Source: Corallium rubrum (lineage: Eukaryota > Cnidaria > Anthozoa > Scleralcyonacea > Coralliidae). Taken from it: a DNA stretch of 64,000 bases. Below the pieces are notes generated by a model. The model did not search any database. It was not told the origin of the DNA and saw nothing but the letters and a program-made list of their open reading frames with translations. This document shows positions 20,204 through 29,100 of this stretch, piece by piece. The stretch spans positions 67,224,320-67,288,319 of the forward strand of contig OZ035997.1 of NCBI GenBank assembly GCA_964035015.1. Reading direction: 5' to 3'. How positions within the stretch are numbered: the stretch's first letter is position 1; every line of letters begins with the position of its first letter. The translations under genes were made by a program, and so were the position numbers.

Positions 20204-21604
20204 CTATAGGACGTATTTACTGAACAGATACCCAGACACAGCTGTTAGGACTAGTAGGATTCCCAACTCATTGTCCGGCTTTGATTGTCTGTCAGGTGTA
20301 TGGACGGTTGGTTTGTCAGGTGTATGGACAGCTGGTTTGTCGGTTTCTCCGTCAGTGTTGTCTCGTGTTTCCAGATGTGGACCGCTTTCCTGATGTAGCT
20401 TCTTCGGTTGTTTGTGAACATCTTGGTAGTTGACTTCAGAATTAATACCAAACTTCATACCCTCTGACGCACGTCTGAGTAAGTTGTTGTATCCTAAGAT
20501 TTTCTCCTTCAGTATCGTCAATGATCCTGGTACTAACCACGTGTCAGGGCTAATGGCTAGGTTCTGGGTGACGTTAGTATCTGATATTGCCCTGTTCATA
20601 TTCAGAATCCAGATGCTGACGCTGTAGTTAACGACGGCATCCTCTACAAGAACTCTGAATTCCTGCTGTGTCTCAAGACTTCCAGCACCTTTGTTAACAA
20701 TGCTGATCCTTGTTTTAGCTTGTGAGCCGAGAACGGCGTAGACATAAGCCTCAATAGACTCATTCAGATACTGTAAACCTACCCTGGTGAAACCATCTGT
20801 CCGTAAAGGGATGAACCTTCTGTAGTGTGTCTTATAATCACTATTGAGACGCCACATCCACTCACGGAACGAACGGTTGTGTTTGTAACCAGAGTGAGGA
20901 TTAATCAGGAACTTTTTTTCTCTAGGTATGTTCGCCATGTTGTCAATCACATCATGTCCAACGCCAAACTCTCTCATTAGGTCACTCCTCTTTTCGGTTA
21001 TGAGACGTCTTAGTATACGTCGCGTGGTGAAGTATAGGTGAAAACGCATGATAGAGGTAACCACTGGATATACGTGTTCTGAGAATCGTAGGTGTTCTAC
21101 CCCAACGCCACAGCAATACGAGCTGAGATAGACAGCAAAGATGAGCTGGTAATAGGGTTCATTGTTATTCCACCATACCGCGATGTCCGTCCGGTTCCCT
21201 GGATTCAGGACTGGTAACTTTGCCATGAAGAAGTCCTGACCGTTAACGTAGATCTTGAAATTGTTAAGGTCGTAGTCTATGGCGTTGTCTGATAGATACG
21301 TAAACTTCGATAAGTCATATTTCCCCTCAATGTCCTTCTTCCAGTGTCGTTTACCCTGAATTTTCTGTACCGTACCACCACCAAGCCATATCTTCGGAAA
21401 TCTGGGTGGTGGTTTATTTATTGTCAGATACTTGGTGTGGTCCTTATTGTTCTTAAACTCCGCGTCACCAGTGTAGATGTATGAGTCACCGACAGGTCCA
21501 AAGAACACACCAGGCTCTGACTGACCGAAGACTGACTCAGTTATGAACCTGGTTCTGTCGGCGTATGGGTATTTGATGAAAAACTCTCTTAGGGTCTTAT
21601 CCAT
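20204..21604 (-). CDS. P1 conserved tail-anchored protein, unknown
   Basis: 466 residues, not recognised. A large N-terminal part (1-375) rich in aromatic residues, with blocks such as PPPRFPKIWLGGGTV and DIAVWWNNNEPYYQL, is followed by a low-complexity linker with a repeated TPDKP segment (about 405-440) and a C-terminal membrane anchor (LGILLVLTAVSGYLF). P2 carries a homologue at 57106-58488, roughly 80 percent identical by eye, so it is a core gene of this Polinton lineage. The anchor and its place beside the LamG-like gene suggest a virion surface protein. It is divergent from the integrase, 20 bp apart. Confidence 0.75.
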   Translation of the reverse strand: MDKTLREFFIKYPYADRTRFITESVFGQSEPGVFFGPVGDSYIYTGDAEFKNNKDHTKYLTINKPPPRFPKIWLGGGTVQKIQGKRHWKKDIEGKYDLSKFTYLSDNAIDYDLNNFKIYVNGQDFFMAKLPVLNPGNRTDIAVWWNNNEPYYQLIFAVYLSSYCCGVGVEHLRFSEHVYPVVTSIMRFHLYFTTRRILRRLITEKRSDLMREFGVGHDVIDNMANIPREKKFLINPHSGYKHNRSFREWMWRLNSDYKTHYRRFIPLRTDGFTRVGLQYLNESIEAYVYAVLGSQAKTRISIVNKGAGSLETQQEFRVLVEDAVVNYSVSIWILNMNRAISDTNVTQNLAISPDTWLVPGSLTILKEKILGYNNLLRRASEGMKFGINSEVNYQDVHKQPKKLHQESGPHLETRDNTDGETDKPAVHTPDKPTVHTPDRQSKPDNELGILLVLTAVSGYLFSKYVL

Positions 21605-21623
21605 ATATCATAGGTTAGGTTAT

Positions 21624-22721
21624 ATGGACACCGGGGTTGGGCTGGAACAGGAACGGAGAGATATATGGTATGATCCGAAAACAGGATATCAGTCGGCTGA
21701 ACGATTGTACCAGAAGGCGGTGGGAGAAGGTCTTGATGTGAGTAGGAAGGCAGTAAGGGACTGGCTGAAAACACAGGACACGTACACGAGGTATAGACCG
21801 GTTGTGAGGAAACATAAGTTCAGACAGACGTTTGTCAACCACCTCGGTGAACAGATACAGATGGACCTGGTTGATATGGGGAAGTATAGGAACCAGAATA
21901 GAGGGTATTACTGGATTTTGACCGCTGTTGAGATTTTGAGTAGGTATGCTTTCGCCGTCCCCGTTTACAGGAAGGACACGAGTAATATGACCGGGGCTGT
22001 GGATAAGCTGTTGGAACAGTTCAAAGACCGATTTGGTGACTACCCCGACCTGGCTCAGTTCGACGACGGGAAGGAGTTTTATAACGTTGGTGTGAAAGGC
22101 CTGTTGAAGGAACGTGGTGTTGAGTACTTCAGTACGTTTTCAGACAAGAAAGCAGCGATCGTCGAACGGTTCAACAGAACACTTAAGACTGCTATGTGGA
22201 AGTATTTCTACACCAAGGGGACTTATAGGTGGATTGATGTCCTGGACGATCTCGTTGAGGGTTATAACAACACAAAACACAGTGTCGTTATGCTGAAGCC
22301 TAAGAACGTCGGTAAGTCAAACGAGAATCAGGTTTGGAATACGTTGTTCGGTCATCACTTTGGTGATCACCCCTTACCCAAGTTCCGGGTTGGAGACACT
22401 GTGAGGGTGTCAAAGTACAAGAGTATATTTACGAAAGGTTATGAGGCTAACTTCACTGAGGAAATCTTCATGATTACGAAGGTCATCCGTGGTGATCCAA
22501 ACGTTTACGAGATAGAGGACGCTGAGGGTGAACCGATTATCGGAAAGTTTTATGAGGAAGAGCTGTCACCGGTGGATAAGAAGGATGACGTTTATAGGGT
22601 TGAGAAGGTGTTGAGGAGGAAGAGAGTCGCCGGAAAGAAGATGGTGTTGGTCAAGTGGTTGGGTTATGGTGATAAGCACAACTCATGGATACCCGAGAGT
22701 GACGTACAAAACCTGGGTTAG
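21624..22721 (+). CDS. int: P1 integrase with chromodomain
   Basis: 365 residues from the first ATG inside the element's plus-strand block. A helix-turn-helix-like N-terminus (DVSRKAVRDWL) precedes the rve core, with Asp in QMDLVDM (about 80), Asp in QFDDGKEF (about 145) and Glu in VERFNR (about 180), the D,D-35-E catalytic set. The C-terminus is a chromodomain (YRVEKVLRRKR, then VKWLGYGDKHNSW, about 325-364). It catalyses insertion and creates the 6-bp duplication; the chromodomain probably reads histone marks. The P2 homologue is about 70 percent identical by eye. Confidence 0.95.
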   Translation: MDTGVGLEQERRDIWYDPKTGYQSAERLYQKAVGEGLDVSRKAVRDWLKTQDTYTRYRPVVRKHKFRQTFVNHLGEQIQMDLVDMGKYRNQNRGYYWILTAVEILSRYAFAVPVYRKDTSNMTGAVDKLLEQFKDRFGDYPDLAQFDDGKEFYNVGVKGLLKERGVEYFSTFSDKKAAIVERFNRTLKTAMWKYFYTKGTYRWIDVLDDLVEGYNNTKHSVVMLKPKNVGKSNENQVWNTLFGHHFGDHPLPKFRVGDTVRVSKYKSIFTKGYEANFTEEIFMITKVIRGDPNVYEIEDAEGEPIIGKFYEEELSPVDKKDDVYRVEKVLRRKRVAGKKMVLVKWLGYGDKHNSWIPESDVQNLG

Positions 22722-22735
22722 TATATACCCGGGTA

Positions 22736-23419
22736 ATGAGGTTAACATTATTCATTGAAAACGGTGAGAAGACTGTCTATTTCGAACAACCTATCATGGT
22801 GACGGGTCCAAGACCACAGGTGATGCTAAAGAAAGCGACGGTATACTGGAACTACAACAATGTGGTGTCAGGTCTGAACGATTCTGTGTCGTTTGATGGT
22901 AAGGAGGCATCCGCTCCTGAAGGTTATTTCAGCTTTGACGCGTTGGAAACGTTCGTTAAGGGTTTAGCCGGGACCCACAGTGGCGTGGTTGAGTTCGGAA
23001 AGAATGTTTACAACGGAACTTCTAAGGTGAAAACGTCGGAAAAGCTGAAACTTGGGAAGATGGGTCTTCTTTTGGGGTTTGATGAGAGTGATGTGATAAA
23101 TGGTGGTGGGTGGACTAACAGTCCAAACCAGGTGGACGTCAACAGAGGGTTGAGATATGTCAGGATCTCGTGTGACGCTGTTGAGAGTGAAAGAAGTCTG
23201 GACAATGGGAGGAGGAGTAATCTGATTGGGACCCTCCCGATAACCTCTGAGCAAAGTCTGAAAGGGAGCGTACAGCACTACACAGACATTGAGTCGAAAG
23301 CTGAGATCCGTAAGGGTGTTTATGGTAAGATGACCTTTAGGGTTCGTGGGAATAATGATCATTCAGTAGGTCGACCGGTTGGAATCGGAGCTGTTCTGCT
23401 TGAGTTGTACATAGGTTAG
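22736..23419 (+). CDS. P1 penton-like minor capsid protein
   Basis: 227 residues, beta-rich, ending GAVLLELYIG, with PITSEQSLKGS conserved as PVTSEQSLFGS in P2. Size, position (between integrase and capsid genes) and composition fit the single-jelly-roll penton protein of Polintons. I infer the fold and did not detect it by a motif. It starts 15 bp after the integrase stop in a TTAGTATATA context. Confidence 0.7.
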   Translation: MRLTLFIENGEKTVYFEQPIMVTGPRPQVMLKKATVYWNYNNVVSGLNDSVSFDGKEASAPEGYFSFDALETFVKGLAGTHSGVVEFGKNVYNGTSKVKTSEKLKLGKMGLLLGFDESDVINGGGWTNSPNQVDVNRGLRYVRISCDAVESERSLDNGRRSNLIGTLPITSEQSLKGSVQHYTDIESKAEIRKGVYGKMTFRVRGNNDHSVGRPVGIGAVLLELYIG

Positions 23420-23425
23420 TATATA

Positions 23426-24670
23426 ATGGCTGGAGAAGGAGTTGATATTGAAATGGATGATTTCGATGATGGGTGGACAGACCCTGAGGGGGATACTGAC
23501 GAAACCAGCTTAACCGACATAAGCCAGAGATTTATACCACCCGATACAGATCCTCACACAATAACAGTCGGTTCAACTGACACAAACCGTGTTAGGGAAA
23601 GGATCAACACCAGCGATGATGATCGGAGACAGGATAAGTCTCTCATAAATGCTAGAAAGAAGTTCCTTAAAGAGGAGTTAGGTATGACGGTAAATAAGGG
23701 TGATGGTGAGGCCTCTAAGAAACTGTTAGAACAGTCTACGATTAGCCGTAACAAGAAAAGTGGTAAAGTCGATGGAATACTCTTTAAGGGTGTGAAAGTT
23801 ATGATACGTGAGAAAGGTAAGGAAGGTAAAATCATACGTAACAGAAACACATCAGATAAGAGAGTGATCAGAGTTACCAATGAGTATGAGGATCTGTTAG
23901 AAGAGGCTGGTAATGAGCAGCATTTCAGGAGACTTGAGAGAGTTATTGAGGAGCCTGACAACGACCCTACAACTTTAGAAGCTATGGATGACATAATCTC
24001 ACGAGCTGACTCATCGATTAGCGATCGGGTTGAAAAAAGAGTAGAAAACCTACAAGAGGAGGCGAGAGGAATACACATACCCGAACAGGTAGTAAGAGAG
24101 CTCTCTGGGACACTCCACCCTGTTGGTACGGATGAGGAGCAGATTGTGTTTCTTGAAAGACAGGCTGATCACTTCAGACTAGAAGCATTAAGAGAGGCCG
24201 ACCCTGTTAAGGAACAGTTCTACAAAACCGTCAAAGAGACAGCGGAACTAAAGGCAGACAGCATAAGAATTAGGATTGGTGAGAGGCCTATACATACGGA
24301 AGCCGTGTCTATCCTAGAAAATGAAGTGGAAAACAACGACCTGAATAGGTTGGAACGTTTCAAGAGGTGGGCTAAGAAAAATATGGTTGGTCTGTCTGCC
24401 ATAGCCATCACCATAGCTGGGATAGTGACCACAATAGTTGTCGCTGCTAGGGGGGCTGTCTCGGGGGGAGCGAGGGCTGTTGGTGGTTTCGCTAAGGCAC
24501 TCGCTAACCTGGGTAAGAGTCTGGGACCTCTGTTGGCACCACTGCTCAGTGTGATAGCACAGGTTCTGACCTGGGGAGCAAAAGGAATAGCGTGGTTAGC
24601 CAACAATCTGTGGGTTCTAGCCATAGCTATGACGTGGTTGTTGTATGACTACTGGAAAAACAGAAAATAA
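23426..24670 (+). CDS. P1 membrane-active minor capsid-type protein
   Basis: 414 residues. An acidic, charged N-terminal half is followed by a conserved helical block (ALREADPVKEQFY, about 255-270) and a C-terminal 100 residues with Gly/Ala-rich amphipathic and hydrophobic helices ending in a membrane anchor (LWVLAIAMTWLLYDYW). The architecture recalls membrane-disrupting minor capsid proteins of adenovirus-like viruses, but I cannot assign a family. The P2 homologue (60871-62403) keeps the same C-terminal plan. It starts 7 bp after the penton gene in the context TTAGTATATA-ATG. Confidence 0.65.
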   Translation: MAGEGVDIEMDDFDDGWTDPEGDTDETSLTDISQRFIPPDTDPHTITVGSTDTNRVRERINTSDDDRRQDKSLINARKKFLKEELGMTVNKGDGEASKKLLEQSTISRNKKSGKVDGILFKGVKVMIREKGKEGKIIRNRNTSDKRVIRVTNEYEDLLEEAGNEQHFRRLERVIEEPDNDPTTLEAMDDIISRADSSISDRVEKRVENLQEEARGIHIPEQVVRELSGTLHPVGTDEEQIVFLERQADHFRLEALREADPVKEQFYKTVKETAELKADSIRIRIGERPIHTEAVSILENEVENNDLNRLERFKRWAKKNMVGLSAIAITIAGIVTTIVVAARGAVSGGARAVGGFAKALANLGKSLGPLLAPLLSVIAQVLTWGAKGIAWLANNLWVLAIAMTWLLYDYWKNRK

Positions 24671-24687
24671 AACCTGTTATGTAGTAT

Positions 24688-25929
24688 ATGACCAACAGAA
24701 GTCAGACAGAGCTGTTACCTGGATTCAGACTGGCGAGAATGTCGGAAATCAAGGGACTCCGGACAAGACACACAATCACCATGAACCCCAACAAAGTCAA
24801 CCCTGGTGAGGACCTCTACATCGACATACCAAAGCTAAAACCTGATAGCTGTTTGGTCCCGGGTAGCTTTCACTTACTGTTCGACTTTAAGAACGCTAAT
24901 ACCAAGTCGTGGTTCCTAAACAATCTCTCCAGGCTTCTGGTTGAAAGGTTGGTTGTTAAACTAGCCGGCGAGACTGTTTACGACAATACAGGTGAAAGTG
25001 TCCTCGGTGTGTACAAGGATCTCTGGCTACCTAAGAGTGTGAGGAATCAGATGGTTGGGTACGGAATCGGTCCAGAAAACCTGAGAAAGCTGATGTCCAA
25101 GGACGACAGTGGGGCTTCCTCTGGGGACGCTGAGAGGGTAGCTGACGCTCTAATGCTCACAATCCATGGAGTGAGGATGAGGGTGAAATTGGATAAGATC
25201 CTCGGGGACCATGGACTATATGCTCCCTTTGAAATGTACAACAACTTCCGCTATGTCATTAGCCTACCGAAAGCGAGTGACATCATGGCGGCCCAGTCAA
25301 GTGAGACCGTTGACGGGTACACACTGGAAAACCTTGAGCTGGAGTATGAGACGATTGATAACACCGACATCGCCAGTGAAATAACCTCACTATACACAGC
25401 TGGCCGATCGTTGTCCTACGAACATGTGACGTTGATGAAGTCAACTGAATGGTTGGCTGGATCAACCCTGATCAACGAACACATTAACCTCCCACGGAAA
25501 TCTATGAAAGGTATTGTAATGATGTTCACAAACAAGATCCGGACTGATAGTGAAAAATACGTCTATCCAAACATTGAGAGTGTTAAGCTAACAATCGAGG
25601 GTGTACCCAACGCTGTCTTCAGTCAGGGGATCCCAAAAAGTGGGTTCTATGATGAGGCTAAAAGACTGTTTGGTGGAAAGGAAAACACGGATCAGTTTAT
25701 AACAATCCAGAAGTTCTACAAGGACGCTTTCGCTCTGGCGATTGACTTGAGAAGTATTGAGGACCGTGATAGTGTCGGGACTGGAAAAAGAATTGTTAAC
25801 ACACAGTCTGGAGTCCTGATTGAGATTACTAAGAAGGCGACTGTGGCTAACGTAGTCTGTCGAATCTTTGTGCTGAGTGATGGTTTGGTAAATATGGTAA
25901 ATAAGAATCTAAAATCAATCCAGTATTAA
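24688..25929 (+). CDS. P1 major capsid protein, double jelly roll
   Basis: 413 residues. Size, position upstream of the packaging ATPase, beta-rich composition and the conserved block NLPRKSMKGIVMMF (P2: NLPRKSLRNIVMIF) with a C-terminus ending SIQY fit the double-jelly-roll capsid protein of Polintons. It would form trimers on an icosahedral shell. Overall similarity to the P2 protein is only about 25-30 percent by eye, far less than for the integrase. It ends directly before the ATPase ATG. The ATG follows TGTAGTAT. Confidence 0.85.
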   Translation: MTNRSQTELLPGFRLARMSEIKGLRTRHTITMNPNKVNPGEDLYIDIPKLKPDSCLVPGSFHLLFDFKNANTKSWFLNNLSRLLVERLVVKLAGETVYDNTGESVLGVYKDLWLPKSVRNQMVGYGIGPENLRKLMSKDDSGASSGDAERVADALMLTIHGVRMRVKLDKILGDHGLYAPFEMYNNFRYVISLPKASDIMAAQSSETVDGYTLENLELEYETIDNTDIASEITSLYTAGRSLSYEHVTLMKSTEWLAGSTLINEHINLPRKSMKGIVMMFTNKIRTDSEKYVYPNIESVKLTIEGVPNAVFSQGIPKSGFYDEAKRLFGGKENTDQFITIQKFYKDAFALAIDLRSIEDRDSVGTGKRIVNTQSGVLIEITKKATVANVVCRIFVLSDGLVNMVNKNLKSIQY

Positions 25930-26538
25930 ATGGACCACCCATTCAATATGCTGATCGTTGGTATGACGGCCTGTGGAAAAACCTGGTATCTCCTGAAGAT
26001 GTTAGAAGATGAATACTTCGGGTTCTTCGACTACATCGTTCTGCTCTGTCCAACGTTCAGCTGGAACAAAACCTACACCACCTGGAAATACACATCCGAC
26101 CCGGACTTCATCGCTGTGGATTGTAATCAGGACGACGTCGAGATTGTACTAGAATATGTTGTTCGGATATTCAAGGGATCCAAAACACTGATAGTCCTCG
26201 ACGACTGGGCCAGTGGACAACCCGTAAAAAACAGAACAAGTGAGTTGGTTAAATTAGCCTTCAGCGCCCGACACTACAATCTGTCAACTATCGTAATCAC
26301 ACAACAGCTAACAGCTATCACAAAACCTTATAGGGAGAATATCAGTAAGTTGGTAACGTTCTACAACCCCAACAAAACCGATATGAAGGTCATCACTGAT
26401 GACTACCTTGGTGGTTTAGACCGTGAAAACGTCATGGGGATAACTAAAAAGTTAAAAGAAAACAAATACGCTAGGCTTGAGATTATGTTAAGGCATCCAT
26501 ACGCGTATAAGGTGGTCATCCCAAAATCTGGTTCGTAG
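25930..26538 (+). CDS. P1 DNA-packaging ATPase (FtsK/HerA, A32-like)
   Basis: 202 residues. Walker A GMTACGKT (11-18), Walker B LIVLDD (87-92) and a sensor-like IVITQQL (about 120) are visible. This is the short packaging ATPase shared by Polintons, virophages and giant viruses, which drives DNA into the capsid. Its start abuts the capsid gene stop and the next gene starts 4 bp after its end, a tight morphogenesis cluster. Confidence 0.92.
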   Translation: MDHPFNMLIVGMTACGKTWYLLKMLEDEYFGFFDYIVLLCPTFSWNKTYTTWKYTSDPDFIAVDCNQDDVEIVLEYVVRIFKGSKTLIVLDDWASGQPVKNRTSELVKLAFSARHYNLSTIVITQQLTAITKPYRENISKLVTFYNPNKTDMKVITDDYLGGLDRENVMGITKKLKENKYARLEIMLRHPYAYKVVIPKSGS

Positions 26539-26542
26539 TAAG

Positions 26543-27130
26543 ATGGCTGAAAAGAAAAGTAAGACGGTGAGAGTTGGGAAAAAGATCAGGGCACCCGCTG
26601 CAGAACCAGCTGAAGCATCTGTTGGGGAGCCAGAAACGGAAATACCTACTGAAATCCCCAACCTTGTCGATGAGCTCGTCAATGATCTGAAAAAGACTGA
26701 GAAAACCAGCCCAACACCTCCACCAACCGATGATACCAACAAGAAGAGAAGTGAGCTAATAAAACTGTCAGAGGATGGTGAGGTAACTCAGTCAGTTGGC
26801 TACATCAAAAAAGCGTCAGTAAAGGTTGTGGACAAGCTATACGCTGAATATGAAGCCAAAAGGATGGAAAAAGCTAACGAATTCCTGACTGATATGTTAA
26901 TCAGTAGATTCTCCAATGTTCTCGGTGGTCTGGACGCTGTAGAAAGCTCTGAGGAGCTAGACAACGAATTACAAAAAGACAAACTGTTAAAGAGTGACGT
27001 TGGTAAGGTTGTAGCCATGATCACACCGTATATACCATGCCTCGGACTGCTATCTGGTGGTATAACTGTGGGAAAACATGTGTACCAACACAAAACAAAA
27101 GTATCTGAGCAGAAATCGGGGAGTAAGTGA
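26543..27130 (+). CDS. P1 conserved C-terminal gene, runs into the TIR
   Basis: 195 residues, not recognised. A basic N-terminus and a Pro/Glu-rich region (about 15-65) are followed by a helical domain with KLYAEYEAKRMEKANEF and a Gly-rich hydrophobic segment (MITPYIPCLGLLSGGITVG). P2 holds a homologue at 58469-59004 in the same place after the ATPase. The last 123 bp, with the hydrophobic segment and the stop, lie inside the right terminal inverted repeat, so the left repeat carries a mirror copy of this gene's end. Confidence 0.7.
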   Translation: MAEKKSKTVRVGKKIRAPAAEPAEASVGEPETEIPTEIPNLVDELVNDLKKTEKTSPTPPPTDDTNKKRSELIKLSEDGEVTQSVGYIKKASVKVVDKLYAEYEAKRMEKANEFLTDMLISRFSNVLGGLDAVESSEELDNELQKDKLLKSDVGKVVAMITPYIPCLGLLSGGITVGKHVYQHKTKVSEQKSGSK

Positions 27131-27479
27131 AATGTGTGTCAAAACCACAACCCTGATCGCTTTGAGGTGTTTCATATCAAATCCAACAAAAGCGTCCGAA
27201 AGGGGTGGGTCGTTTTTTCACTTTTTTAAGTATAAGCAGACGAAAATGGGTTTTTGGAGGCGCGAAAATTTTTTTCCCCTTTCAAACATCCTTTCTTGAT
27301 GAATTCCAGAATATTTTTTTTTGGTTTGGGGTCCCTTTTCGTCCCTTTTTCTTATACTTAAAAAATTTTTTGAAAAAGCTTACCGTTTCAAACAACCCTC
27401 CTCGCTAAATCTGATCATCTGGGGGCTGTCTTTGTTGGGAAAAAAAAAGTGCGCCCATACCCTCAAGTTCTATACTACT
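27008..27479. repeat. P1 right terminal inverted repeat
   Basis: Inverted counterpart of 10075-10544, about 98 percent alike by eye. It ends TTCTATACTACT and is followed by the AAAAAT target duplication. The inner part is coding (end of the preceding gene); the outer part is non-coding with long A and T runs. Confidence 0.93.
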
Positions 27480-27485
27480 AAAAAT
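27480..27485. repeat. Right target-site duplication of P1 (AAAAAT)
   Basis: Exact match to 10069-10074. It lies about 20-25 bp inside the HECT intron, just beyond the GTGAGT donor of exon A. Confidence 0.9.
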
Positions 27486-27510
27486 TTTTAATGCACGCAC
27501 AGAAACTCAC

Positions 27511-28361
27511 TTCGGTTTGGGTAATGACGCTACTCAGCTGGCTTAAACGTTTTTGAACGTACGGTAGCTTAAAAGTCTGTCTGTACATACCTTCTTGTCC
27601 TGGAGATGACAATCTGGCTGGATTTGGATCTGGAAGTTCCACAAGGAAATCCGCACACAAATCCGCATGCTCTTCGATTTGCGCCATGGGAAATCTAATG
27701 CCACATGTCGGACAGTTGACCAAAAGATAAATTTGAGGTTGTTCAGACACATCGCCACGCCGACTTTCGGCCGTTGTTGAACAACTTGGACTATCCGATT
27801 GCTCAACAGTTTTAATTTCTGCTTTAGCACGTTCGTTCCCTAAAAATGCCGGCTTATCCACATTACTAATGAAGTTCCCACCATCTGAACTTGTGTCGGA
27901 ATCAGACTCTATAATCTGTTGAAGTTGTTGCACAATATTGCCAACAGGTCGAATAAATAAGGTTATCTTAGAATAACCGTAACCAGACTCGTCTTTATAC
28001 CGCTTCAACGTGAACGGTTCGGCAGGGCTTATTCCTGGAACGAATCTCACCTCCGTACCGTCTTCTCCCACCCGAATAAGAACCGATTCAATCGCGATAC
28101 GTTTTTTCTTTCTGGTATTTGATCGATTATCAAATCCTCTTCTATCCTGTTCCTTCAGGCTTTTATACTTTTCAAAATTGGGAAAAGAAAGCTTTGTCTG
28201 AAACCGGGACGAAGATTCAGGGTTTTGAACTTGGGTATGGCTCTCTCTTTCACCTTGTAAATGGCCACGAACTTGCATTCCACATTTAGGACAAAACCTA
28301 AAACTATTTGATGGCAACCACACTTCACACAAATGAACATATTACCGCGACTTCCATCCAC
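27511..28361 (-). pseudogene. HECT ligase gene, exon A (zinc-ribbon N-terminus)
   Basis: The large first coding exon ends at a GTGAGT donor. It reads a zinc ribbon (CVKCG ... FCPKCG), a basic stretch (NTRKKKRIAIESVLIRVG), an acidic Ser-rich linker and a UBZ-like finger (CPTCGIRFPMAQIEEHADLC), the N-terminal layout of cnidarian G2E3-like E3 ubiquitin ligases. The two halves of the ribbon are in different frames (ATG MDGSRGNMF frame, then SFRFCPKCG frame), so a one-base shift lies between. With the lesions in exons B and E, this points to a decayed gene copy. The join to exon B is not in phase as I place it, so an exon boundary may be wrong. Confidence 0.6.
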
Positions 28362-28410
28362 AGTAGATGCTACTCATCAAGTAACTGCGGTACGCTGGCT
28401 TATATGTGTC

Positions 28411-28448
28411 CGCAAAGGCTTATGGGATGCATTGTTGGAATACTTCGG
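28411..28448 (-). promoter_or_regulatory. Leader shared with integrase-core gene
   Basis: Reverse complement of 4823-4860 with two differences. It sits about 50 bp upstream of the first zinc-ribbon codons of the HECT gene and directly abuts the CCAGCCGA minisatellite. Confidence 0.45.
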
Positions 28449-28625
28449 CTCAAAATATTTCTCGGCTGGAAATATATTTTGGCTGGAAATATTTCTCGGC
28501 TGGAAATAATATTTCTCGGCTGGAAATATTTCTCGGCTGGAAATATATTTCGGCTGGAAATGTTTCTCGGCTGGAAATATATTTCGGTTGGATATATTTC
28601 TCGGCTGGAAATATATTTCGGAATA
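28445..28625. repeat. 17-bp minisatellite, second array
   Basis: About ten monomers of the CCAGCCGA family, here in reverse orientation (TCGGCTGGAAATAT). It is the same satellite as at 4160-4822 and is placed the same way relative to its downstream gene. Confidence 0.92.
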
Positions 28626-28639
28626 TAAATATGGAATTT

Positions 28640-29100
28640 TTGCATTGGCAAACGAGCTGTTTCTTTAGCGGAATCTAACTCTATGCCCTGGACCGATGCA
28701 TTTCTCAGGCGCGAGTGGAATGCCCAGTTGGCCGCAGACTGATTGAAATGTTCGTAAAGTAATCTATGTTCTCGTCCTTTGATGTATACTACTGCGCAAA
28801 ATCGTCACTACGCTTTCGTTGCCGCATTTAGATTGCACGCGCGTTTGGTGCCAATGCACCCCCCACAGTGCGAGAACAACTGGAAACAGTTCTTTGCAAG
28901 CGATGCTCTGACTTTGTTGTATGTCGCGAAGGCTTTCATGAACGTCTTTTGAATTAAAGGTTCATCGTAGTGAACATCGCAGTCGGATTCTTCGGATTCT
29001 TTGCTAGAAAACCTAATTTATTATGCAAGTCGAGGGCGGGAAGAGATTTCTTACGGGTGTTGACATAATTCTGACGCAGTTCTCTCTGGATATTGTTGTC
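28640..29100 (-). pseudogene. Decayed coding fragments, family unknown
   Basis: Three stretches on the minus strand read as plausible protein in changing frames: NIQRELRQNYVNTRKKSLPA (about 29100-29000), DVHYDEPLIQKTFMKAFATY (about 28980-28830) and AVVYIKGREHRLLYEHFNQS (about 28795-28650). They are broken by stops. The composition looks like real coding sequence but I do not recognise the family. The minisatellite follows downstream. Confidence 0.35.

Larger units (their letters stand above)
10075..27479. mobile_element. Polinton/Maverick P1, 17.4 kb
   Basis: The element is bounded by inverted repeats starting AGTAGTATAGAACTTGAGGG and by a 6-bp target duplication. It encodes the Polinton core set: protein-primed PolB, chromodomain integrase, packaging ATPase, double-jelly-roll capsid protein and penton-like protein, plus about a dozen accessory genes. 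It lies in an intron of the HECT gene. It looks nearly whole, with about two broken genes (the kinase-like gene and one of two LamG-like copies). I found no maturation protease. The near-identical terminal repeats and exact target duplication suggest a fairly recent insertion. It is visibly GC-richer than its flanks. Confidence 0.95.

Noticed and set aside
23554-24078. Antisense Ser-rich ORFs opposite P1 and P2 genes (also 24220-24624, 61232-61597)
   Set aside because: Shadows of well-supported genes on the other strand.
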